A stretch of 64,000 nt of DNA, taken from Lactobacillus selangorensis (GTDB lineage: Bacteria; Bacillota; Bacilli; Lactobacillales; Lactobacillaceae). The stretch is taken from the NCBI RefSeq assembly GCF_001437205.1, contig NZ_JQAZ01000003.1, positions 166,530 through 230,529 on the forward strand, given 5' to 3'. Every line of letters starts with the position of its first letter. Position 1 is the stretch's first letter. Positions 57,762-64,000 of the stretch are shown piece by piece. The notes beneath the pieces were generated by a model. The model was not told where the DNA came from. It ran no database searches and saw only the letters and a program-made list of their open reading frames with translations. The translations under genes and the position numbers were made by a program.

Positions 57762-60197
57762 GTGGCAGAACAACAATTACGCAAAGAAATTCTGGACATC
57801 TTCAAGGATGCACCAGATGAAAAATTTTCGATCAGCGATATCAACCAGAAGCTCCATTTAAAAGGGGCAGATACCTTCCGTAAATTGGTCCAATCTTTGG
57901 CCCAATTGGAAGAAAAAGAATTAATCACGATGAATAGCAAAGGTGATTTCCGCCTGAACAATCCTAAGAAACCAGTCGAAGGGGTTTTCCATGCCAACGA
58001 TCGCGGCTTTGGGTTCGTAACGATCGATCCGGATGAACCAGACGCCTTCATCGCACCGATGAACACCGATTTTGCCTTAAACGGCGACACGGTTCAGATC
58101 GACATTCTGAAGCCGGCGCAACCTTTACAGGATAAAGGGCCAGAAGGCAAGATCGTTGCCATCGTGGAACACAATACAGAAAAGATTGTCGGTGAATTTA
58201 CACCGTATTCCGATGCCCAGCAGGACGAAACAGGCTTTTTCGGTATGGTCCAAAGCCATGATAAGAAATTGGCCAAGTATACTATCTATGTTTCCGCCAG
58301 CGGATTGAAGCCGCAAGCCGGCGACATGGTGCAAACCGAAATCACCGCTTATCCGGATAACGAACACCAAGAAAGCATGCTGGGAATCGTGACGAAGACA
58401 TTGGGCAACAAGAACGATCCTGGTGTCGATGTCTTAACGATTGTTTACGACCATGGGGTTCGAGTCGATTTTCCCGATGATGCGCTGGAACAAGCGAATG
58501 CCATTCCAGATACTGTCCAGCCGGAAGAATTAGAAGGTCGGCGTGATCTGACCGATCAGGCGGTTGTCACGATTGATGGCGACGATTCGAAAGATTTCGA
58601 TGATGCTGTCAACGTCTGGAAATTACCGAATGGCAATTATCATTTGGGGGTTCATATCGCCGATGTCAGCCATTATGTGACTGAAGATTCGCCACTGGAT
58701 CGGGAAGCATTTGAACGTGGCACGAGTACGTATTTGACCGATCGGGTCATTCCAATGTTACCCTTTAGATTGTCGAACGGAATCTGTTCCTTGAATCCGG
58801 ATGTTGTCCGATTAACCATGACTTGTGAAATGGAAATCAATCCAGAAGGGAAAGTTGTGAAACACGACATCTTCCCAAGTTACATCAAGTCGACCGCACG
58901 GATGACTTATAACAACGTCAATCAGATTTTAGCCGGTGATGAGGCCTTACGGACACAATATGCCAAGCTGGTTCCAATGTTTGAAGACATGAAAGACCTG
59001 CATGAGATTCTGTTCAACATGCGTCATCGTCGTGGGGCAATCGATTTCGAAGAACCAGAAGCCAAAATCATTGTCAATGACCAAGGCTGGCCGGTTGACA
59101 TCGTGCTGCGCAATCGCGGCTTGTCAGAACGGGCGATCGAATCATTTATGCTCGCCGCCAACGAAACGATTGCGGAACATTTCTATAAGAAACATGTCCC
59201 ATTCTTGTACCGTGTCCATGAAACGCCAGATGATGAAAAAATCAAGAAGTACTTCGAATTTATTACCAACTTTGGTTTAGTTGTCAAAGGTTCCAGTAAA
59301 AAAGTGACCCCGAAGATGCTGCAGGGTGTTCTTGCCGAAGTGCAGGGAAAACCGGAAGAACCGGTTATTACGATGATGACATTGCGGAGTATGAAACAGG
59401 CGCACTATGCCGATGAACAGCTGGGCCATTTCGGGCTGGCTGCAAAGTACTATACGCATTTCACCTCGCCGATTCGCCGTTATCCTGATTTGACTGTCAG
59501 CCGGATGATTCACAGCTACTTCGACCACGGCACAACGGAAGCTGAAAAGGATAAATGGGCTGAAAAGCTGCCTGGCATTGCCACTCAGAGTTCAACGCAG
59601 GAACGCCGGTCCATTGATACCGAACGGGCTACCGATGATCTTAAGAAGGCTGAGTTCATGCAGGACAAGGTCGGGCAGGAATTCGATGCGGTGATCAGTT
59701 CGGTCACGAGTTTCGGGATGTTTATCGAATTACCGAATACCGTCGAAGGGCTGATTCATATTTCCCAACTCAGCGACGACTATTACGATTATGTCGAGAA
59801 CCAATTAGCATTAGTTGGGGAACACACACATCGAATCTATCGTTTAGGCCAGCCGTTGAAGGTCAAGCTTGAACGGGTCGATGTCGACCAGCGTGAGATC
59901 GACTTCTCATTGGTTCCAGGCCAGAAGATGCCGGAAGACGCTGAATTAGCGAATAGTGCGCAAAAGCAGCGGCGTGCCACACAACGGGAACGTAATAATG
60001 ACCGTCGTCCACGTCGTGGCAACGGCAAGCCGAATGACCATCGTTCTTCAAATCGCAACAACAATAATCATAACGGCGGGAATAACAATCAGCATCGTTC
60101 TCATCGTCCAAGTACCGGCAACCGTCCGCATAAGCAGACAGGTTCGACGAACCGGTATCAGTCGAAACGGAATAAGCCGAATAAAGGCAATCACTAA
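57762..60197 (+). CDS. rnr: Ribonuclease R
   Basis: An 811-residue 3'-5' exoribonuclease for structured RNA and trans-translation targets. Winged-helix domain (~1-65), two cold-shock domains (~70-225), RNB catalytic domain with DGDDSKDFDDAV (~270-281; Mg-binding aspartates), S1 domain (~640-720; VISSVTSFGMFIELPNTVEG), and a basic Arg/Asn/His-rich tail from ~740 with GNGKPNDHRSSN. GTG start (57762) after AAGAGGTG. Its neighbour smpB fits the known RNase R-SmpB-tmRNA link. Confidence 0.97.
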   Translation: MAEQQLRKEILDIFKDAPDEKFSISDINQKLHLKGADTFRKLVQSLAQLEEKELITMNSKGDFRLNNPKKPVEGVFHANDRGFGFVTIDPDEPDAFIAPMNTDFALNGDTVQIDILKPAQPLQDKGPEGKIVAIVEHNTEKIVGEFTPYSDAQQDETGFFGMVQSHDKKLAKYTIYVSASGLKPQAGDMVQTEITAYPDNEHQESMLGIVTKTLGNKNDPGVDVLTIVYDHGVRVDFPDDALEQANAIPDTVQPEELEGRRDLTDQAVVTIDGDDSKDFDDAVNVWKLPNGNYHLGVHIADVSHYVTEDSPLDREAFERGTSTYLTDRVIPMLPFRLSNGICSLNPDVVRLTMTCEMEINPEGKVVKHDIFPSYIKSTARMTYNNVNQILAGDEALRTQYAKLVPMFEDMKDLHEILFNMRHRRGAIDFEEPEAKIIVNDQGWPVDIVLRNRGLSERAIESFMLAANETIAEHFYKKHVPFLYRVHETPDDEKIKKYFEFITNFGLVVKGSSKKVTPKMLQGVLAEVQGKPEEPVITMMTLRSMKQAHYADEQLGHFGLAAKYYTHFTSPIRRYPDLTVSRMIHSYFDHGTTEAEKDKWAEKLPGIATQSSTQERRSIDTERATDDLKKAEFMQDKVGQEFDAVISSVTSFGMFIELPNTVEGLIHISQLSDDYYDYVENQLALVGEHTHRIYRLGQPLKVKLERVDVDQREIDFSLVPGQKMPEDAELANSAQKQRRATQRERNNDRRPRRGNGKPNDHRSSNRNNNNHNGGNNNQHRSHRPSTGNRPHKQTGSTNRYQSKRNKPNKGNH

Positions 60198-60226
60198 ACG
60201 AACAAACCTGAAAGCAGGTGGTATTG

Positions 60227-60703
60227 ATGGCGAAACGGAAAACACAAAAAAAGCCGGATAATTTACTTGCCCAAAATAAAAAAGCAGGACATGACTACAC
60301 CATCTTGGACACTTACGAAGCAGGGGTCGCACTGACCGGTACGGAAATCAAGTCGGTCCGTGACGGCAAGATCCAGCTCCGTGATGGCTTTGCCCAAGTG
60401 CGGCGTGGCGAAGTCTGGCTGGAAAATGTGCATATCAGTCCTTATAAGCAGGGCAATCAATTCAACGTGGACCCGTTGCGAAATCGCAAGCTTCTGCTTC
60501 ATAAAAAGGAGATTAAAAAACTAGGCGATGCAACTGCAACTGAAGGGGTAACTTTGGTGCCGCTGAAGGTGTATTTGAAACACGGTTTTGCCAAAGTTTT
60601 GATTGGCGTTGCCAAAGGGAAACATACCTATGACAAACGCGAAAGCTTGAAACGCAAGGAACAAAAACGTGACATTGCCCGTGCTTTAAAGGAACATCGT
60701 TAA
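60227..60703 (+). CDS. smpB: SsrA-binding protein SmpB
   Basis: A 158-residue beta-barrel protein that binds tmRNA for ribosome rescue. [39 protein letters not shown] and the [21 protein letters not shown]-terminal tail that enters the decoding centre. The frame opens three codons earlier at GTG 60218; GCAGGTGG and the usual MAKRK start favour ATG 60227. ssrA itself is not in the 120 bases that follow. Confidence 0.97.
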   Translation: MAKRKTQKKPDNLLAQNKKAGHDYTILDTYEAGVALTGTEIKSVRDGKIQLRDGFAQVRRGEVWLENVHISPYKQGNQFNVDPLRNRKLLLHKKEIKKLGDATATEGVTLVPLKVYLKHGFAKVLIGVAKGKHTYDKRESLKRKEQKRDIARALKEHR

Positions 60704-60705
60704 AT

Positions 60706-60743
60706 AAACGGACTCAAACCGAAACTGGTGCGAGTCCGTTTTT
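60706..60743 (+). terminator. Terminator after smpB
   Basis: AAACGGACTC and GAGTCCGTTTTT with an inner ACC/GGT pairing. Confidence 0.88.
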
Positions 60744-60824
60744 AGTGTATAAAAGGGTATATTCTTTACATTAAATAGCAAATGAGCGTAAATTAAAGTA
60801 GATACAATTAAGGAGGGTGATGGC

Positions 60825-61097
60825 ATGGCAGCACAATCAGATCAAGTATTAGCCGTCGTTCGGGTCACGTTTTTGCGGCCGACTGGCTCATTTGACCCCA
60901 ATAAGGATTCGCATTTAGCCGCAATGGGGAAGTGGTCGGCCAATTCAGCCCAAACGGCGTGGACACTGCAGCCGGCGACAAAAGACGCATATACGGTCGA
61001 GGCCATTGAAACGGCATTGACTCGCAATGGCTATCAGGATCCTGAATATCAGATTCAGCTGATAATGCCCGGCACATGGGCGGCTGATGAGTCTTAA
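60825..61097 (+). CDS. Small protein of unknown function
   Basis: A 90-residue soluble protein I do not recognise. It has a strong Shine-Dalgarno (AAGGAGGGTGAT, 60810-60821) close to the ATG. The sequence begins AAQSDQVLAVVRVTFLRPTG and ends IMPGTWAADES. It has no membrane helix, cysteine or repeat. Predicted layout is beta-rich at the start, then a helix around YTVEAIETALTRNGY. A weak promoter (TTTACA 60765, TAAATT 60789, 18-base spacer) may serve it. It stands alone between smpB and the YjeM-type permease. A coding role is likely from the ribosome site and neighbours' strand, but function is unknown. Confidence 0.7.
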   Translation: MAAQSDQVLAVVRVTFLRPTGSFDPNKDSHLAAMGKWSANSAQTAWTLQPATKDAYTVEAIETALTRNGYQDPEYQIQLIMPGTWAADES

Positions 61098-61128
61098 TAA
61101 GAAAAAGCTCATGAAAGTTTAATCTTTT

Positions 61129-61159
61129 TTGAGCAAGTTACCGTCAGACGGGGTATAAT
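61129..61159 (+). promoter_or_regulatory. Putative promoter of YjeM-type permease
   Basis: Consensus TATAAT (61154-61159), 46 bases before the ATG. TTGAGC (61129-61134) is 19 bases upstream, a little long. Confidence 0.5.
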
Positions 61160-61204
61160 AGTCTTATAGAATTTAAATTTATCTAAAGGTTAGGAGTCGA
61201 TGAA

Positions 61205-62716
61205 ATGGCTGATCAGTCAGCAAAGAAATCAAAGTTAACCCTTAGTGCGTTGATTTTGATGATCTTTACCTCGGTCTTTGGTTTTACCAATATTACCAAG
61301 GCCTTTTATTTAATGGGATATGCCTCAATTCTTTGGTACATACTTGCGGCAGTAGTCTTCTTTATCCCGTATGCATTTATGATTGCCGAATATGGTGCTG
61401 CTTTTAAAGATGAAAAAGGCGGTATGTATTCATGGATGGCGAACTCGTATAATCCAAAATTTGCTTTTGTCGGAACATTTATGTGGTATGCTTCCTATAT
61501 CATTTGGATGGTTAACGTTGGTTCTGGGATCTGGATTCCATTGTCCAATGCCATTTTCGGGGTAGATAAAACTCAGAGTTGGCATCTCTTCGGAATGTTG
61601 AACGGGGTCCAGACTTTAGGGATTTTAGCCATCGTTTGGATCATCTTCTTAACATATGTTTCATCACATGGTTTGGATCGGATTAAAAAAATCACTTCTG
61701 TTGGTGGGACAGCCGTTGCTTTGATTAACATCCTGCTGTTCTTAGGCGGTTTTATCATTTTGATTTTAAACGGTCACATGGCGCAGCCGTTGAGCTTGCG
61801 GGCCTTCTTTGTGTCACCGAACCCAGATTATCATTCAATGACTTCAATCTTCAGCTTTACCGTCTTTGCAATCTTCGCTTATGGCGGTTTGGAAGTGGTC
61901 GGCGGATTAGTCGATCAAACTGAAAATGCTGAAAAGACGGTGCCACGTGCTTTGACGATTTCAGCGATTGTCATTTCCGTCGGCTACGCCTTGGGAATCT
62001 TCATGGTTGGGACGTTTACCAACTGGAAGTTTACCTTTGAAGAATTCGGAACGGTTAAAGTGACGATGGGGAACGTTTCCTATGTCATGATGAATAACAT
62101 GGGGTATCAGCTCGGATTGGCAATGCACTTGTCACGTGCCGCTGCTGTGACACTTGGTGAATGGATCAGCCGTTACATGGGGATTTCAATGTTCCTGTCC
62201 TTGACTGGTGGTTTCTTCACATTGATTTATTCACCACTCAAGCAGCTGATTGAAGGGACTCCTAAGCAGATCTGGCCAAAGAGCTGGACCAAGATGCGCA
62301 ATGGGATGCCTGTTAATGCAATGTGGTCACAGGCGATTATTGTCATTGTCATCATCGCAATTGTTTCCTTCGGGGGCAGCGATGCACAGGCTTTCTTTAA
62401 TATCCTGATTTCAATGACCAATGTTTCGATGACTATTCCGTATATGTTCGTTGCCTTTGCGTTCCTTGGCTTCAAACGTAACAAGAATATCGTCAAGCCG
62501 TTCGAAATGTTCCATAAGAAGTGGACGACGGAAGTTTGTGTCTGGCTCGTCTTATTCAGTGTCGGGTTTGCGAACTTCTTCACGATTCTGCAACCAGCTT
62601 TGACTGGCGATTATCTGCAGGCCATTGAAACGGCCGCTGGACCAATCCTCTTCGGGGGCGTCGCATGGTGGATGTACTCGCACTACGAAAATAAGTACGT
62701 CAAGAATCAAAATTAA
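61205..62716 (+). CDS. yjeM: APC-family transporter, YjeM-type (glutamate/GABA antiporter branch)
   Basis: A 503-residue protein with about 12 helices. LSALILMIFTSVFGFTNITK, AFYLMGYASILWYIL and AEYGAAFKDEKGGMYSWM are the characteristic YjeM pattern, followed by GTFMWYASYIIWMV. YjeM is an inner-membrane transporter of unsettled substrate in the glutamate/GABA antiporter family. Distinct from the minus-strand permease at 54-55.6 kb in length and sequence. Stop at 62716, terminator after. Confidence 0.88.
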   Translation: MADQSAKKSKLTLSALILMIFTSVFGFTNITKAFYLMGYASILWYILAAVVFFIPYAFMIAEYGAAFKDEKGGMYSWMANSYNPKFAFVGTFMWYASYIIWMVNVGSGIWIPLSNAIFGVDKTQSWHLFGMLNGVQTLGILAIVWIIFLTYVSSHGLDRIKKITSVGGTAVALINILLFLGGFIILILNGHMAQPLSLRAFFVSPNPDYHSMTSIFSFTVFAIFAYGGLEVVGGLVDQTENAEKTVPRALTISAIVISVGYALGIFMVGTFTNWKFTFEEFGTVKVTMGNVSYVMMNNMGYQLGLAMHLSRAAAVTLGEWISRYMGISMFLSLTGGFFTLIYSPLKQLIEGTPKQIWPKSWTKMRNGMPVNAMWSQAIIVIVIIAIVSFGGSDAQAFFNILISMTNVSMTIPYMFVAFAFLGFKRNKNIVKPFEMFHKKWTTEVCVWLVLFSVGFANFFTILQPALTGDYLQAIETAAGPILFGGVAWWMYSHYENKYVKNQN

Positions 62717-62732
62717 ATAGACATTTAGGTTG

Positions 62733-62800
62733 AAACGATGGTTTTCAAGAAAGCTGCCTTTTCTGGGTTGAAAGGGCGTGTTTGGGAACCATCGTTTTTT
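62733..62800 (+). terminator. Terminator after YjeM-type permease
   Basis: AAACGATGGTT pairs with AACCATCGTTT over a ~43-base apical region; TTTTTT follows. Confidence 0.82.
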
Positions 62801-62819
62801 GTATGGAAAGGGTGAACGG

Positions 62820-63971
62820 ATGACATTTTTAGGAGAACTGGCACTCATTTTAATTGTGACTTTGGGGGTAAGCCATTTCTGCAATCGGATCAATATTCCG
62901 GCGGTGGTGGGCGAACTCTTGGTTGGTGTGATTTTGGGACCGGCGCTGTTAGGCTGGCTTCGTCCGTCTGCTTTTATGCATGATTTCTCCGAAATGGGGG
63001 TCGTCCTGCTAATGTATCTAGCCGGATTGGAAAGCGACTTAGGACTGCTCAAAAAATATTTTAAACCAAGTGTTTTTGTGGCCGTCTTAGGTGTCGTGAT
63101 GCCGATGGTGCTGATGCCGCTGGCGAGCCTGGCCTTTGGATTGACCCAGCAGGACAGCATTTTGGTCGGAGTTGTTTTTGCAGCCACTTCGGTCTCGATT
63201 TCGGTGGTTGTTTTACGGGATGCGAACATTTTAAGTTCCAAAGAAGGGACGACCATTTTGGGAGCGGCTGTGGTCGATGATATTCTGGCCGTTTTATTGT
63301 TGAGCGTCTTGTCGACGGTCATGGGCACCGGCCAGCAGGTCAATCTCAGTTTGAAATTCGGACTCGAGTTGTTGTATTTTGTCGGTTTATTTGTGGCCGT
63401 CAAATGGGTTGTTCCTGGAATCATGTCGCTGAGCGAACATTTACAGGCACCATATGCGGTGGTGATTACAGCGTTAGTATTGGGCCTAGCCTTAGCCGAA
63501 TTGGCAGAATTAGTCGGTTTAAGCGACGTTGTCGGTGCTTTTTTTGCTGGCATTGCGATTGGCCAGACAAAGTATCGGGATGAGATCGTTACAGCCGTCG
63601 AACCCATTGGTTATGCCGTCTTCATTCCCGTTTTCTTTGTCAGCATTGGACTCAACATGTCGTTTGCCGGCATTCAGTCCGATTTCTGGTTCATCGTTGT
63701 GATGAGTCTGCTGGCGATTGCGACCAAACTATTCGGTGCAGGACTGGGGGCTCGTCTGGCCGGCTTTTCGCATACCAGTGCGTATCTCGTCGGCTGCGGC
63801 ATGGTTTCACGGGGTGAAATGGCCTTGATTGTGGCGCAAATTGGCTATCGCAGCCATTTATTATCAAAGGATTATTATTCGAGCTTGATTCTGGTGATTT
63901 TAATCACGACCTTAGTGGCGCCGTTTATGATTCAGCAGGCCGTTAAGATGCAAAAAGCACGTCCAAATTGA
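62820..63971 (+). CDS. CPA2-family cation:proton antiporter (NapA-like)
   Basis: A 383-residue membrane protein with about 12-13 helices. INIPAVVGELLVGVILGPALLGW opens the transport domain, with ATSVSISVVVL, AAVVDDILAVLLLS (the aspartate pair used in Na+/H+ exchange) and GLSDVVGAFFAGIAIG. This agrees with NapA/KefB-type antiporters without a C-terminal RCK domain. The start is the ATG at 62820, behind GAAAGGGTGA; the frame extends back to 62778 inside the preceding terminator and is not used. Only 29 bases follow in the window. Confidence 0.9.
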   Translation: MTFLGELALILIVTLGVSHFCNRINIPAVVGELLVGVILGPALLGWLRPSAFMHDFSEMGVVLLMYLAGLESDLGLLKKYFKPSVFVAVLGVVMPMVLMPLASLAFGLTQQDSILVGVVFAATSVSISVVVLRDANILSSKEGTTILGAAVVDDILAVLLLSVLSTVMGTGQQVNLSLKFGLELLYFVGLFVAVKWVVPGIMSLSEHLQAPYAVVITALVLGLALAELAELVGLSDVVGAFFAGIAIGQTKYRDEIVTAVEPIGYAVFIPVFFVSIGLNMSFAGIQSDFWFIVVMSLLAIATKLFGAGLGARLAGFSHTSAYLVGCGMVSRGEMALIVAQIGYRSHLLSKDYYSSLILVILITTLVAPFMIQQAVKMQKARPN

Positions 63972-64000
63972 TGGGCGTGAAGTGAACCCCCTGAGTTGGA

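Noticed and set aside
60704..60824. ssrA (tmRNA) next to smpB
   Set aside because: The gap is about 120 bases, mostly a terminator; no tRNA-like ends or tag frame are visible.
62552..63607. 351-codon open frame on the minus strand
   Set aside because: It lies antisense to the 3' end of the YjeM-type permease and most of the CPA2 antiporter; its Ser/Thr/Lys/Pro-rich text has no family pattern or ribosome site.

Overview
The window is a contiguous piece of a low-to-mid G+C Firmicutes chromosome. It most likely comes from the Lactobacillaceae (former Lactobacillus group). Pointers are the gene order ymfFHI-rodZ-pgsA-cinA-recA-rny, comFA-comFC-hpf-secA-prfB, the pnpRS/pstS-C-A-B1-B2-phoU locus with two pstB genes, hprK-lgt-gpsA-trxB-pgm-uvrBA-rapZ-yvcK-whiA, cggR-gap-pgk-tpiA-eno and secG-rnr-smpB. 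The short SecA (787 aa, no C-terminal zinc motif) and frequent TTG starts fit too. I cannot name the species. Nearly all genes lie on the + strand, so the window probably sits on one replichore.

Layout. 1-9610: processing peptidase pair, SDR, RodZ-like protein, phospholipid synthesis (pgsA), cinA, recA with a LexA-type box, RNase Y, tagO. 9628-12354: yvyE on the minus strand, then the DNA-uptake genes comFA-comFC. 12487-16795: hpf, secA, and prfB with its programmed +1 frameshift. 17070-25636: MinJ-like PDZ protein, PhoP/PhoR-type two-component system, and the phosphate transport operon preceded by 11-bp-spaced TTTACA repeats. 25879-27336: purine permease with PurBox-like sites and a structured leader, followed by 501 bp of non-coding DNA with unusual direct repeats. 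27838-30267: four-gene LiaX/LiaY/LiaZ-like envelope-stress cluster. 30434-36756: hprK, lgt, gpsA, a TPR protein, trxB, pgm. 37011-44966: uvrB (LexA-type box) and uvrA, then rapZ-yvcK-whiA. 45042-47307: OhrR/MarR regulator, clpP (CtsR operator), a DUF1541 protein, tRNA-Arg(CCG). 47691-53459: the glycolytic run cggR-gap-pgk-tpiA-eno with a CggR-type operator. 53565-64000: a decayed aldo/keto reductase, two APC permeases, a ClC antiporter, secG-rnr-smpB, an orphan small ORF and a CPA2 antiporter.

The content is mainly core housekeeping: envelope and lipid synthesis, DNA repair, protein export, RNA decay and ribosome rescue, phosphate and purine supply, and carbon flux. I see no prophage, insertion sequence, CRISPR array, toxin-antitoxin pair or convincing new multi-gene system. 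The most useful observations are regulatory: two SOS boxes, a Pho box, a CtsR box, a CggR operator and a PurBox pair, all read directly from sequence. Others are the repeat-bearing intergenic region at 27.46-27.72 kb, the extra membrane gene inside the lia-like cluster, the pseudogene with several lesions, and the unrecognised 90-residue ORF at 60.8 kb. Several start sites were set by Shine-Dalgarno spacing rather than by the longest frame.
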